Position numbers and translations under genes: made by a program. A stretch of DNA of 64,000 nt, taken from NCBI RefSeq assembly GCF_017114915.1, contig NZ_JAAUOE010000021.1, positions 1-64,000 on the forward strand. The letters are read 5' to 3'. Source of the DNA: Pseudomonas frederiksbergensis. Lineage in GTDB: Bacteria; Pseudomonadota; Gammaproteobacteria; Pseudomonadales; Pseudomonadaceae. Shown here one piece after another: positions 20,226 to 28,931 of this stretch. How positions within the stretch are numbered: position 1 is the first letter of the stretch; each line of letters begins with the position of its first letter. The notes below the pieces were generated by a model. It saw nothing but the letters and a program-made list of their open reading frames with translations. It was not told the DNA's origin and did no database searches.

Positions 20226-20558
20226 TCAGGAACCGGAGAGACGCGGACCAAACAGGATGACACTCGCCCCGATCACACACAGCGCCACGCCGATCCAGTC
20301 CGAGCTCAATGGGCGAATCCGCTCGACCACCGCCAGCCAACCAATCGAGGCAATGATGTAGATGCCACCGTAAGCGGCATAGGCACGGCCGGCGTAACTC
20401 GCTTCGACCCGGGTCAGCAACAGCGCAAACAAGGTCAGGCTGAGCAGCGCCGGAATAATCCACCACGCACTTTTACCCTGGCGCAGCCACATCCAGAAGG
20501 CGAAGCAACCGGCGATTTCGAACAGCGCGGCGAAGAGAAACCACAGGTAATTGAGCAT
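20226..20558 (-). CDS. YnfA family membrane protein (UPF0060)
   Basis: A 110-residue inner-membrane protein with four predicted helices: the conserved start LNYLWFLFAALFEIAGCFAFWMWLR, then 'AYAAYGGIYIIASIGWL' and 'DWIGVALCVIGASVILFGPR'. Small SMR-like transporter folds are suspected for this family; the substrate is unsettled. The length equals the family norm. The 140 bp between it and csrA hold no gene. Confidence 0.88.
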   Translation of the reverse strand: MLNYLWFLFAALFEIAGCFAFWMWLRQGKSAWWIIPALLSLTLFALLLTRVEASYAGRAYAAYGGIYIIASIGWLAVVERIRPLSSDWIGVALCVIGASVILFGPRLSGS

Positions 20559-20623
20559 GCAGATGCCTCGTGAGGATGACCGATGGGCGGCCACCCTAAC
20601 GATGGTATTGCGCACGGGCAAGT

Positions 20624-21439
20624 TCAGCCGGCGTTTTGTTTGGCCTTGGCGCGCATTTTGTCGGCCATCACAGTCATTTCATCGTAGAGCAATTGCGGGT
20701 TTTTCTGCTTCAGCGCCCAGGCCATGCGGCCCTGCTCGTGGGGCAGAATCAAGAACTCGCCAGCGGCGACTTGCTGATAGATGTAGTCGGCAATATCGGC
20801 CGCGGTGATCGGAGAACTTTCCAGCAACTTACCGACCTGGGCTTTCATGGCCGGGGTCGGGCCACGGAAGGAGTCGAGCAAGTTGGTCTGGAAGAATGAC
20901 GGACAGACCACATGCACGCTGACTTGCTCGTGGGCCAGTTCGATCAACAGACTTTCGGACAAGGCCACCACGCCCGCCTTGGCCACGTTGTAATTACTCA
21001 TGGCCGGACCTTGCATCAGCGCTGCCATCGAGGCGATGTTGATGATCTTGCCCTTGCTTTTCTCCAGCAGCGGCAGGAAGGCCTTGCAGCCCTTGACCAC
21101 GCCCATCAGGTTGATCGCGATCTGCCAATCCCAGTCCTCCAGCGACAGTTCACTGAAGAACCCGCCCGAGGCCACACCCGCGTTGTTGACGATGACATCG
21201 ATACCACCGAGTTTCTCTTCGCAAGCCTGGGCGAAGGCGGTCAGCTGGCTGTAGTCGCGCACATCGCATCGCTGGATGAAACCGTCGCCACCAGCCTCGC
21301 GAACCCGCTTCAGGGTTTCTTGCAGGCCGGGCTCACTGACATCCGACAAGGCCAGCTGCCAGCCTTCACGCGCCCAGCGCAGCGCGATTTCGCGACCCAG
21401 GCCTGAGCCCGCGCCAGTGATCATCATGCGATTTTGCAT
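20624..21439 (-). CDS. SDR family oxidoreductase
   Basis: A 271-residue classical short-chain dehydrogenase. The NAD(P) motif TGAGSGLGREIA is at residues 8-19, NNAGVASGG near 90, and the catalytic Ser (INIASMAALMQGP), Tyr and Lys (SNYNVAKAGV) are near 140-160. The C-terminal part is longer than in minimal SDRs and has no membrane helix. The start at 21439 follows typical SDR length; the open frame to 21562 has no family features. The substrate cannot be told. Confidence 0.87.
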   Translation of the reverse strand: MQNRMMITGAGSGLGREIALRWAREGWQLALSDVSEPGLQETLKRVREAGGDGFIQRCDVRDYSQLTAFAQACEEKLGGIDVIVNNAGVASGGFFSELSLEDWDWQIAINLMGVVKGCKAFLPLLEKSKGKIINIASMAALMQGPAMSNYNVAKAGVVALSESLLIELAHEQVSVHVVCPSFFQTNLLDSFRGPTPAMKAQVGKLLESSPITAADIADYIYQQVAAGEFLILPHEQGRMAWALKQKNPQLLYDEMTVMADKMRAKAKQNAG

Positions 21440-21733
21440 AGCAAACAGCCTTGTTGTTCCGGGGAAGATGCACCGAGTGTAGCGAAGGATATTGCGCGAC
21501 CCACGCTCCATCAGAGTGCTGAATGGCCAGCGATGAACCACGGCGCGGTCTGACTGTTTCAACGTTGAGACGCAGTAAACGAAATAAGCGTGCTTTCCAA
21601 AAACATTAAAAAAAACTGGAATTTTTCTTCATACCCGTAAGTCGGATTTTGTAAGCAACCAGGATTAATCCAGTCCTGCTTATGGCTAAAAACGCCAGGT
21701 CAAATCCATAACGCTTCCAGCAAGGAAATAGAC

Positions 21734-21886
21734 ATGAGCACAATTCTTATCGTTATTCTTATCCTGTTGCTGATAGGTGGTTTGCCGGTCTTCCCGCACT
21801 CCAGAAGTTGGGGTTACGGCCCGTCCGGTATCATCGGCGTGGTGTTGGTGGTGCTGTTGATCCTGTTGTTGCTTGGCCAGATATAA
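21734..21886 (+). CDS. DUF3309 small membrane protein
   Basis: A 50-residue protein, nearly all hydrophobic: one helix (STILIVILILLLIGGLPVFP), a Trp-Gly-Tyr-Gly-Pro-Ser-Gly turn and a second helix (GIIGVVLVVLLILLLLG). This is the DUF3309 pattern. AAGGAA is 8 nt upstream. The AT-rich leader (21590-21733) contains GAATTT and TCGGA spaced 17 nt apart, a weak match to an AlgU-type promoter, and a GGATTAATCC palindrome at 21661-21670. A bidirectional terminator follows. Confidence 0.8.
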   Translation: MSTILIVILILLLIGGLPVFPHSRSWGYGPSGIIGVVLVVLLILLLLGQI

Positions 21887-21904
21887 AGTTTTTATCGGCC
21901 AAAA

Positions 21905-21931
21905 AAAGAGGCCCTGCGAAGGGCCTCTTTT
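21905..21931. terminator. Bidirectional rho-independent terminator
   Basis: A GAGGCCCT/AGGGCCTC stem with a 4-nt loop, flanked by an A-run on the left and a T-run on the right. It can end both the DUF3309 transcript and the convergent LTA-synthase-like transcript. Confidence 0.9.
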
Positions 21932-21946
21932 CTGTGTTCGGGAAAC

Positions 21947-24040
21947 TTAGTCCGGCTTGCCGTCAACCACACCGGCGGTGTTATCGATCAAGCTTTTGGT
22001 GGCCGTCTGGATGAACGACTCGAGCTTCTGCTTGAGCGCCGCTTCGTCCGCCGATGCCGGGATCACTTCACCTTTCGGGTTGGCGCCCAGTTCGTATTGA
22101 TACAGCTTCGGCGGCATCTCTTTCGGCAGTACCAGCACGCGGTCCGCGGTGAGCAACGCGACTGTCTGATCGCTGCCCGACGGCTTGATCACGCCGAAGC
22201 CCTTGTCGCCTTCCGGCAGGTTCAGCAAGTCGCGCCCCCAGCATTGATGCACCACGTCGCCACCAACGCGGCCCATGATGGTCGGCACGATGTCGATCTG
22301 GGTGCCGACGGTGTGGTCGACCTGGCCGAATTTTTCCTGCACGCCCGGCCCGATCATCAGCATTGGCACGTTGAAGCGGCCCAGGTCCATTTCGGTGATC
22401 TGCTGTTCGTTGCCAAAACCGTGGTCGCCGACGACCACGAACAGGGTTTCCTTGAAGTACGGCTCTTTGCGGGCCTTTTCGAAGAACTGACCCAGCGCCC
22501 AGTCGGAGTAGCGCATGGCGGTCAAGTGTTCGTTAAGACTGCCGCGATCGGTCACGCGCTCTACTGGCAAAGGCGTCGGCATCGCGTACGGTGTGTGGTT
22601 GGACAGGGTCTGCAACAACGCATAGAACGGCTTCTTGTCCTTGCCATCGCGGGCCTTCAGTTCTTCCAGGCCACGGTTGAACATGTCCTGGTCGGACACG
22701 CCCCAGGTCGGGTCGGAAAACACCGGGTTGACGAAATCATTGCGCCCGATGAAGTTGGTCATGCCCTGGTTGCTGAAGAAACCCGACTGGTTGTCCCAGG
22801 CGAAGTCGCCGTTATAGACGTACACGTCGTCGTAGTCACGAGCGCTGAGCAACTGCGGCAGGCCGGACAGTTTGTGGCTGCCTTCCGGGGTCTGCATCAG
22901 GTATTCGAAACCCGGCAGGTTCGGGAAGCAGGCCATGGTAGCGAACATGCCTTGGTGGGTATGGGTACCGTTGGAGAAGAAACGGTCAAACAACAGGCCT
23001 TCTTTGGACAGCTTGTCAAAGTACGGCGTGATCTCACCCGGGCGACCCAGAGCGCCCACCGAGTGACCGGCGAAGCTTTCCATCAGGATCACCACGACGT
23101 TCTTGATCGGCAGCGTCTTGTTGGTATCGGGGGTGTAGTTGCGACGCACCGCGGCAGTCTCAGGCTCCACCAGTTTGTCACTCGGGGTCAGCAACATATC
23201 GCGCACGCTCTGCTGGGCCAGAGGCTGAGGCAGCGTGGCTTTCCAGATATTGTCGCGATCTTCGGACAGGCGGCTCTTGGCCGCCGCGATCAGCGACAGC
23301 GTGCCGTTGAGGCCCAACTGGTTGGCGAAGTTCGAGTCGGTGGTGTAGACGTCCCCCCAACGCAGCGGCGGACCCTGACGCAAGGTGCCGCGAGCGGCGA
23401 CCACACAGACCAGCAGGCAGACCACGAACACCACGCCGCGCGCATACCACGGAGCGACCTGGCGCGTGCCGATGCTGCCACCGCTGAACGGACCGCGAGG
23501 ACGCGTGGCGCGGTCGGCGCCCTTGAACGCGAGGGTCAGGATCAACGTGCCCACGGCCCAGGCCAACAGGTAGCGAACCACCGGAAAACCATACCAGAGC
23601 ATGCTCATCACGGTTTTCGGGTCTTCTTTCACGTACTGGAAGACCAGGCCATTGAGGCGCTGGTGGAACTCGCGGTAGAAGTCCATCTCCATCAGGCCGA
23701 GGAACAGCGCGATGCTCGAGGCAACGGTCAGCCAGAGCCGGAAGAATCCGCGGGCCGCCATGGCACGAGCGCTGAACAGGGCCAGCAGCAACGGAACGCT
23801 GAGGTAAACCACCAGACGCAAGTCGAAACGCAGGCCGTTGGCGAACGCTTCCAGAAAAGTCGAAGCCGGTGTGTCGAGGATCATCGAGCGGTTATAGACC
23901 AGCAGCGCCACGCGCAGCAGGCTGAACATGACCATCATGACCAGGGCGCACAACAGCGTGTAGGCCAGATGCGATTTGACGGTCGGTTGCAGCAGGCGAC
24001 TAGAAGCTCGCTGCTGACTCAGGGCGTCCGGGTTTGCCAT
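21947..24040 (-). CDS. LTA synthase family (phosphoglycerol transferase-like) membrane enzyme
   Basis: A 697-residue protein with five membrane helices in the first 215 residues and a periplasmic sulfatase-fold domain (about 310-640). The metal/nucleophile set is present: E321 in LMESFAGHS, T359 in NGTHTHQG, and the D-H of VVVGDHGFGNEQQ. Gram-negative members transfer phosphoglycerol or phosphoethanolamine to envelope glycans; since Pseudomonas lacks lipoteichoic acid, the acceptor here is probably a periplasmic glucan or other glycan (inference). Followed by a shared terminator. Confidence 0.88.
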   Translation of the reverse strand: MANPDALSQQRASSRLLQPTVKSHLAYTLLCALVMMVMFSLLRVALLVYNRSMILDTPASTFLEAFANGLRFDLRLVVYLSVPLLLALFSARAMAARGFFRLWLTVASSIALFLGLMEMDFYREFHQRLNGLVFQYVKEDPKTVMSMLWYGFPVVRYLLAWAVGTLILTLAFKGADRATRPRGPFSGGSIGTRQVAPWYARGVVFVVCLLVCVVAARGTLRQGPPLRWGDVYTTDSNFANQLGLNGTLSLIAAAKSRLSEDRDNIWKATLPQPLAQQSVRDMLLTPSDKLVEPETAAVRRNYTPDTNKTLPIKNVVVILMESFAGHSVGALGRPGEITPYFDKLSKEGLLFDRFFSNGTHTHQGMFATMACFPNLPGFEYLMQTPEGSHKLSGLPQLLSARDYDDVYVYNGDFAWDNQSGFFSNQGMTNFIGRNDFVNPVFSDPTWGVSDQDMFNRGLEELKARDGKDKKPFYALLQTLSNHTPYAMPTPLPVERVTDRGSLNEHLTAMRYSDWALGQFFEKARKEPYFKETLFVVVGDHGFGNEQQITEMDLGRFNVPMLMIGPGVQEKFGQVDHTVGTQIDIVPTIMGRVGGDVVHQCWGRDLLNLPEGDKGFGVIKPSGSDQTVALLTADRVLVLPKEMPPKLYQYELGANPKGEVIPASADEAALKQKLESFIQTATKSLIDNTAGVVDGKPD

Positions 24041-24331
24041 GTCGTTTTAGGACCCATTGGAAGTTGAAGTTTCAAAAATACAGCGGCGCCTTGCCCTCTG
24101 TTGGCCATCCTCGGCCCCGGGGCGTGCGCAGTGCGCAAATGTTGCACGATCAACCGCGCCATTGCCATTGATTACTGCCCGGCAGGTCAACTGTCGCCTG
24201 TAGCGCTCTGGGACAAGAGGCGTGGCGCAAAGTTGCGGGGTTGACCCGTTGAGGTGTGGGCGAATTGTCTTGGAGGCTTTGTGAAAATTTCGTTCAACGC
24301 ATATCCGGAAACAAAATAAAGCTCGTTCTTG
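24041..24331. other. Gene-free stretch upstream of the LTA-synthase-like gene
   Basis: About 290 bp with no credible coding frame. It presumably holds the promoter of the gene at 21947-24040. I see no strong palindrome or consensus promoter in it. Confidence 0.5.
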
Positions 24332-24332
24332 G

Positions 24333-24369
24333 AAAAAAACGCAAACGCCCCGGTCAAATCGGGGGCGTC
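24333..24369 (-). terminator. Rho-independent terminator of the START-domain gene
   Basis: Read on the minus strand: GACGCCCC/GGGGCGTT stem, short loop, then TTTGCGTTTTTTT. It lies 30 bp past the stop at 24401. Confidence 0.85.
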
Positions 24370-24400
24370 GTTCAGCAGGTCGTATCAACTGAATACGCGG

Positions 24401-25003
24401 TTACTTCTCAGCGCGTTCTTTCAGGGCCTTGAGGGTATTGAACGGTGCATCGACCACGAACTTGTTGGCCAACCACGACGGCACGCTGCCGCCTGGATCG
24501 GTGTGAACCTGATAAGTCACTTCGACTTGATCGCCTTTAGGCACGAACTTCCAGAATCCCTTGAGCTGGGCGACCCGTACAAAACCTTTTTCTTCCGCGA
24601 GGTACTTCGGTTGCCCTTCCAGCTCGCGGGTCAGACTGCCATCGGCACCGTCAATGGTGGTGACATGCAACACCGAATCGCGAGCAGTGACCGGCCAGGG
24701 TGTATTGAACTGAGTGTAGGTCCAGCTCTGGTTGCCTTCGTGCTTGAGCAGCTTCTGGGTCTTGCACTCGTGAATCCAGGCGCAGGCCCCCGGCACGTCT
24801 TCCTGAAGTGCACGCAGTTTGGCCATGGTGGTCTTCATGACCGTTACGCCACGGTAAGCCTTGTATTGGGAACCCGCCACCTCACTCAAGGACACCTTGA
24901 TGCCGTCTTCGTCCTTGGCGGTTTTCCACTCTTCGGCCTGGGCCGTGGTGGCCAGCAAAACCGTCAAACCACACAACACAGCGATACGATGCAGCGAACC
25001 CAT
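24401..25003 (-). CDS. Secreted START domain protein
   Basis: A 200-residue protein with a signal peptide (about 1-23, ending TAQA-EE) and a single START-like lipid-binding domain: W-K-x-x-K-D-E-D-G-I-K-V near 25-37, 'WPVTARDSVLHVTTIDG' near 110, and a C-terminal amphipathic helix 'PFNTLKALKERAEK'. The ligand is unknown. The start at 25003 has AAGGAAAA upstream; an open extension to 25042 precedes it but lacks a signal sequence. The YkgJ gene is 40 bp upstream on the same strand. Confidence 0.87.
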   Translation of the reverse strand: MGSLHRIAVLCGLTVLLATTAQAEEWKTAKDEDGIKVSLSEVAGSQYKAYRGVTVMKTTMAKLRALQEDVPGACAWIHECKTQKLLKHEGNQSWTYTQFNTPWPVTARDSVLHVTTIDGADGSLTRELEGQPKYLAEEKGFVRVAQLKGFWKFVPKGDQVEVTYQVHTDPGGSVPSWLANKFVVDAPFNTLKALKERAEK

Positions 25004-25043
25004 AGTCTTTTCCTTATTGTTGAAGTTCCGTTCGTTGAACACA

Positions 25044-25298
25044 TCACGCGGCCGTCATTTGCTCCCACCAGCCCAGCAATTTGATCGCTTCGTCGCGACT
25101 GCTTCCGCAAACCTCGACATCGGCCTCAAATGCCGAACACACCGCAGGACGTTCCGGCCTGCCGAAAATGCTGCACAGGTTGTCGGCAGACAGTTGTACG
25201 CAACGTTCTCCAGCGGCTTTGCCATTGGGCATGCCGGGAATCGGCGAACTGATGGAAGGGGCAATGCAACAGGCGCCACAGCCTTCACGGCATTTCAT
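25044..25298 (-). CDS. YkgJ family cysteine cluster protein
   Basis: An 84-residue protein with the C-x3-C-x2-C-C start (MKCREGCGACC) and further cysteines in RCVQLSADNLCSIF and RPAVCSAF, fitting the UPF0153/YkgJ zinc- or iron-chelating cluster. The precise role is unknown. Probably co-transcribed with the START-domain gene, whose ATG lies 40 bp past this stop. Confidence 0.85.
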   Translation of the reverse strand: MKCREGCGACCIAPSISSPIPGMPNGKAAGERCVQLSADNLCSIFGRPERPAVCSAFEADVEVCGSSRDEAIKLLGWWEQMTAA

Positions 25299-25464
25299 GA
25301 CGACAAGCTCCTCGCGACGGGCAATGTGTTAAAGGGACGTGGCACAGAGTAACGGCTAAAACGACTGTTTTAAATTACCCGGGCCCGGGTTTTTACGCTC
25401 AAACGAACGTGACTGACCAGTCTCCGACAAAGCGTCTGGTGCGCGGGTCACGAACCGGGGAAAT

Positions 25465-25932
25465 TTACTGCTTGAACTCGAAGTCCAGCGCCGCACCTTC
25501 AACCTCCCTGCGCTCTTCGTTACGCAACTGCAACTGCATTTCGTTGCTGAGCAGGCGACCGTTGAGCTGGAACGGGCTGCTCTTCTCACCGAACATTTGC
25601 GGCAACACCGCATCGTGTCGGGGCAACGGTACCGTGCCGACCGGTTTCAGTTCTTCGACCATGTCCTTGGGCAAGCTCAAGTCGAGATTGGCGGAAGGCA
25701 GTTTGGTTTTCACCACTTCACTGGCCGGTGTCGACTTGGACGCTATGGGCGAACGTTTTTTGACCGGCGCCGCCTTCTTTTGGGCTGGTGCGGCTTTTTT
25801 GACCGGTGCCGTTTTTTTCTCAGTGGTGCTGGCTGTCGGCTTTTCCTGAACGGAAGCCGCCATGACGCCTTCTGCATGACACGTCATCAAGAGGCAGATC
25901 AACAGCCAGGTAGCAGGAAAAATCGGTTTCAT
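25465..25932 (-). CDS. Secreted Lys/Ala/Pro-rich protein of unknown function
   Basis: A 155-residue protein with a signal peptide (about 1-25, ending GVMA-AS). A low-complexity stretch follows (about 35-65) of K-K-A-A-P-V-K-K type repeats, then a more ordered C-terminus with 'LDLSLPKDMVEELKP' and 'FQLNGRLLSNEMQLQLRNEERREVEGAALDFEFKQ'. Repeats of this type lead to false matches with histone H1-like proteins or IF-2; neither is plausible for a secreted protein. The 165 bp between this gene and YkgJ hold a perfect 14-bp palindrome (25377-25390) and no gene. Confidence 0.7.
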   Translation of the reverse strand: MKPIFPATWLLICLLMTCHAEGVMAASVQEKPTASTTEKKTAPVKKAAPAQKKAAPVKKRSPIASKSTPASEVVKTKLPSANLDLSLPKDMVEELKPVGTVPLPRHDAVLPQMFGEKSSPFQLNGRLLSNEMQLQLRNEERREVEGAALDFEFKQ

Positions 25933-26019
25933 GGACCCAACGGCGCGAACGGCAGAAGGTCATATGCTCGCCTGTTGGAGACGACAAGACAAGCGGGCCG
26001 TTCATAACTGCCCGGCAAG

Positions 26020-27459
26020 TCAAAAACCGCTGGCCGTCTCCTGACATAGTTGCGTCGCCAGCAACCCCAGCGTCATCAATGCACGCTCGGCCTCGCGGTT
26101 CCAGGGGGTGCCACAGTTCAGGCGGATACAATGATTGAACTGCTCGGTGTTACTGAAAATCAGCCCTGGTGCAATGCTGATACCTTGCTGCAACGCACGC
26201 ACATGCAGTTCCTGCGTGTTGACCCGACCCGGCAAGCTGACCCACAGAATGAAACCGCCAGTAGGCCGGGTCATCTGTGTGCCTTCCGGGAAATATTGCT
26301 GTACGGCCAGCTGGAAAGCGCTGAGGTTTTTGCGGTACTCCTGACGGATGTAACGCAAATGCCGGTCGTAACCGCCATTCTCCAGGTAAGCCGCGATGCC
26401 CATTTGCGTGACGCTGCAGGCCGAATGCGTGCTGAACGTCTGCAAGCGCTGGATTTCCTGCTGGTACTTGCCGGCAATCATCCAGCCGATCCGCACGCCC
26501 GGCGACAGGGTTTTGGAGAAGCTGGAGCAATAGATCACCCGATCCAGCCGGTCATAGGCCTTGAGCGATTTGGTGCGGCCCTGCTCGAACATCAGTTCGC
26601 CGTAAATATCGTCTTCAACGACCTGAATATCAAAATCCGAGGCCAGGCGCAGCAGTTGTTTCTGCCGCTCTTCGGGCATGGTGCCGCCCAGTGGGTTGCT
26701 CAGGCGCGTGGTCAGCACCAGCGCCTTGATCGACCACTGGTTGGCCGCCAGTTGCAGCGCCTCGAGGCTCATGCCGGTGGCCGGGTCGCTGGGAATCTCG
26801 ATGACTTTGAGCCCCAGCAGGTCGGCCAATTGCAGCAAACCGTAATAGGTCGGCGACTCGGCGGCGATCAGATCGCCCGGCCGGGTCAATACGCGCAAAG
26901 ACATCTGCAACGCATCGACGCAACCGTGGGTAATCACCACTTCCGATGGGTCGACCACCACGCCGGCATCGCGCATGCGGATCGCCACTTGCCGACGCAA
27001 CGGCTCGAAACCGGGGCTGAACATGTAACTGAACGCCCGCGGGCTATGGAAACGGGTGACTTTGGCCAGCTGCTGATGCAGCGCCCGCACCGGCAGATAG
27101 TCAACGCTCGGCACCGCCGCGCCCAACGGAAAAACGCCTTCGCGGCGGGATTCGACCAGTACTTGCTGAATGATGCTACTGCGGGTGACCAGGCCTGGAC
27201 GCTCGACCCGGGCGATATCCGGGGTTGGCGCCGTCAGGGCCGGCGTCTGGTGTACGTAGTAACCGGATTGCGGCCGGGCACGGATCAGCCCCTGATCCTC
27301 AAGGTTGGCGTAGGCCTGCAACACCGTCGCATGGCTGACGTTGAGCTGCGAGCTCATCTTGCGCACCGAAGGCACGCGCTCCCCCGGTTGATAGACACCG
27401 CGGCGGATGTCTTCGGCCAGTTGCTGAGCAATACGTTGGTAGAGCAAGAGATTGGTCAT
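26020..27459 (-). CDS. MocR-type regulator (GntR helix-turn-helix fused to aminotransferase fold)
   Basis: A 479-residue protein. The N-terminal GntR winged helix (about 1-75; RIAQQLAEDIRRGVYQPGERVPSVRKMSSQLNVS in outline) is followed by a type I aminotransferase-like domain (about 110-470) with the PLP lysine in SSFSKTLSPGVRIGW. MocR regulators sense PLP adducts of amines or amino acids. Such genes usually face their target, but no gene reads away from this one; the upstream 300 bp hold repeated ACAGT boxes and a terminator. The target is unknown. Confidence 0.88.
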   Translation of the reverse strand: MTNLLLYQRIAQQLAEDIRRGVYQPGERVPSVRKMSSQLNVSHATVLQAYANLEDQGLIRARPQSGYYVHQTPALTAPTPDIARVERPGLVTRSSIIQQVLVESRREGVFPLGAAVPSVDYLPVRALHQQLAKVTRFHSPRAFSYMFSPGFEPLRRQVAIRMRDAGVVVDPSEVVITHGCVDALQMSLRVLTRPGDLIAAESPTYYGLLQLADLLGLKVIEIPSDPATGMSLEALQLAANQWSIKALVLTTRLSNPLGGTMPEERQKQLLRLASDFDIQVVEDDIYGELMFEQGRTKSLKAYDRLDRVIYCSSFSKTLSPGVRIGWMIAGKYQQEIQRLQTFSTHSACSVTQMGIAAYLENGGYDRHLRYIRQEYRKNLSAFQLAVQQYFPEGTQMTRPTGGFILWVSLPGRVNTQELHVRALQQGISIAPGLIFSNTEQFNHCIRLNCGTPWNREAERALMTLGLLATQLCQETASGF

Positions 27460-27509
27460 GACGCAGCACTCGATTTCACGGGCATTTTATTCTTGTGTGA
27501 AACAATACC

Positions 27510-27539
27510 GGAACAGTTTAGAAGTGTACTGGGACAGTT
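27510..27539. promoter_or_regulatory. Candidate MocR operator: direct repeats of GG(A/G)ACAGTT
   Basis: GGAACAGTT at 27510-27518 and GGGACAGTT at 27531-27539 are 21 bp apart, two helical turns, 50-80 bp upstream of the MocR start. Further ACAGT/ACTGT boxes lie at 27558-27567 (ACAGTGCTGT) and near 27581-27586. Direct repeats are typical of MocR operators. Confidence 0.45.
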
Positions 27540-27610
27540 GCCACAATAGTCAACCATACAGTGCTGTGTCAGCAATATCTGTACTGTTTTACGACGCATT
27601 TGACAGGCGC

Positions 27611-27643
27611 AAAAAAACCCGGCGCTGTCTGGCAGGCCGGGTT
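27611..27643 (-). terminator. Rho-independent terminator after the OmpA-family gene
   Basis: On the minus strand CCCGGC/GCCGGG pairs around an 11-nt loop and is followed by TTTTTTT. It sits beyond the REP-like pair downstream of the OmpA-like gene. Confidence 0.85.
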
Positions 27644-27740
27644 GTAGGAGCTGTCGAGTGAAACGAGGCTGCGATCTTTCCAGATTCACTTGAGTCCCAA
27701 GCGAAAGATCAAAAGATCGCAGGCTTCGCCAGCTCCTACA
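27644..27740. repeat. REP-like inverted element (AAAGATCGCAG type)
   Basis: Outer arms gtaggagctg/cagctcctac and inner arms 'ctgcgatcttt'/'aaagatcgcag' around a short centre. It shares its inner arm with the element at 41355-41457. Confidence 0.8.
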
Positions 27741-27756
27741 GGGTTTGTGAAAGTCC

Positions 27757-28569
27757 TTAGCGGGCAGCGCCGAGCAGGCCTTTTTCATCGGAGAATACAA
27801 TCTCCACCCGACGGTTCTGCGCACGACCGCGCTCGGACGCGTTGGCGTCCACCGGGTACTCATCGCCGTAACCTTCGACCTGGATGCGTTTATCGTCGAT
27901 GCCCAGGTCCGTCAGCACGTCGGCCACCGATTGCGCACGGTCGCGGGACAGCTTGAGGTTTTCCTGTTTACCGCCGGTGCTGTCGGTGTAGCCCTCGATC
28001 CGCACCACGCGCTTGGGGTTGAGTTGCAGGAACTGGACGATCTTGAGCACCACGCGGTTCGCCGAGTTCTTCAGTTCCGCTTCACCCGTATCGAACAGCA
28101 CATCGCCCAGGGTCATCACCAGACCACGATCGGTCTGGGTGGTCGCCAGCGCCACGATCTGCTCTTCGAGCCACTTGCCCTGTTGCTGCACGCTGAGCAA
28201 CTTGGACTCACGCAGCGCCAGTTGCAGACGCTGACGCTCCAGTTCGAGCTTCGCGGCACGCTCCTCGTTGAGCACCTGATTGGTGTGCTCCCGGGCGATT
28301 TCGCTGTAACGCCGGCTCAGGTAGGCGTAATGCGCCACGTCCGAACCGCTGCCCCAGTAGCTGGACAGTCGATCGGCGCGGGCCAGGGACTCGCCGGCAC
28401 GGATCACGTCTTTGGGCGCAATGCGCAACACGTTGGAGTCTTCCTTGACCTTCTGGAAGTCAGCACCGGCCTGCTGCAACGCGGCTTCGCTGTGTTGACC
28501 GGCACAGCCATAAAGGCTTGCGCAACCGGCCAGGATCAAGCCACTGAGTACTTGGGTCTTGAGGCTCAT
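27757..28569 (-). CDS. OmpA-family lipoprotein with N-terminal DUF4398-like domain
   Basis: 270 residues. A lipobox LAGC (Cys16) marks it as a lipoprotein. Residues about 25-140 are helical with a coiled-coil stretch rich in Leu/Glu/Arg (AKLELERQRLQLALRES), then an OmpA C-terminal peptidoglycan-binding domain (about 150-262): VLFDTGEAELK, VRIEGYTDSTGG, LSRDRAQSVADVL and NRRVEIVF. It probably anchors outer membrane to peptidoglycan. Its start overlaps the stop of the DUF4398 lipoprotein by ATGA, so the pair is translationally coupled. Confidence 0.9.
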   Translation of the reverse strand: MSLKTQVLSGLILAGCASLYGCAGQHSEAALQQAGADFQKVKEDSNVLRIAPKDVIRAGESLARADRLSSYWGSGSDVAHYAYLSRRYSEIAREHTNQVLNEERAAKLELERQRLQLALRESKLLSVQQQGKWLEEQIVALATTQTDRGLVMTLGDVLFDTGEAELKNSANRVVLKIVQFLQLNPKRVVRIEGYTDSTGGKQENLKLSRDRAQSVADVLTDLGIDDKRIQVEGYGDEYPVDANASERGRAQNRRVEIVFSDEKGLLGAAR

Positions 28570-28922
28570 TGGGCATCTCCCAGCTGCTTGCGCAAGCGAG
28601 TGATGCGAGTATTAAGCACATTCAACTGCGCCTCGCTCTTGAGGGTCAGGACCCGGGCTTCGGCCAGGCGCGCGTCCAGCTCGGCCTGCTCGGCTCGCAT
28701 GCGCGCATTCTTGAAGGACTGGTCGGCCATGTTGCCCTTGGCACGGTTGAACTTGTCCTGGGCCAGTTTCAGCTCTGGCACTTCGTCGGCGGTAGCGCCC
28801 ACGGCCCTGGCTTGTTCGAGGGCCTGTTCGGTCAGGCGTATTTGTTCATTCGGCGCCGGATCGGCTGCACAACCCGCCAGAGCCAGAACGGCCAGGGCAG
28901 CGAAAAGAGGTCGAATACTCAC
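28566..28922 (-). CDS. DUF4398 lipoprotein
   Basis: 118 residues with a lipobox LALAGC (Cys18), then a helical DUF4398 domain: 'APNEQIRLTEQALEQARAVGA', 'LKLAQDKFNRAKGNM', 'ARMRAEQAELDARLAEARV', probably coiled coil. The start is a GTG at 28922 with AGGG upstream. It overlaps the OmpA-like gene by 4 nt and lies 9 bp after the solute-binding gene; the three are likely one operon, perhaps an envelope complex. Confidence 0.86.
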   Translation of the reverse strand: MSIRPLFAALAVLALAGCAADPAPNEQIRLTEQALEQARAVGATADEVPELKLAQDKFNRAKGNMADQSFKNARMRAEQAELDARLAEARVLTLKSEAQLNVLNTRITRLRKQLGDAQ

Positions 28923-28931
28923 TAAAAATCC

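Noticed and set aside
22097..24067. Very long open frame (656 codons) on the plus strand opposite the LTA-synthase-like gene
   Set aside because: The translation is rich in His, Gln, Val and Arg in the manner of an antisense frame of a GC-rich gene, and the minus-strand protein has helices and catalytic motifs.
25465..25932. Translation initiation factor IF-2-like or histone-like identity
   Set aside because: Similarity would rest only on Lys/Ala/Pro repeats; the protein has a signal peptide and is far too short.
26050..27549. 499-codon plus-strand frame opposite the MocR gene
   Set aside because: Antisense of a clear GntR-aminotransferase protein, with no recognisable domain.
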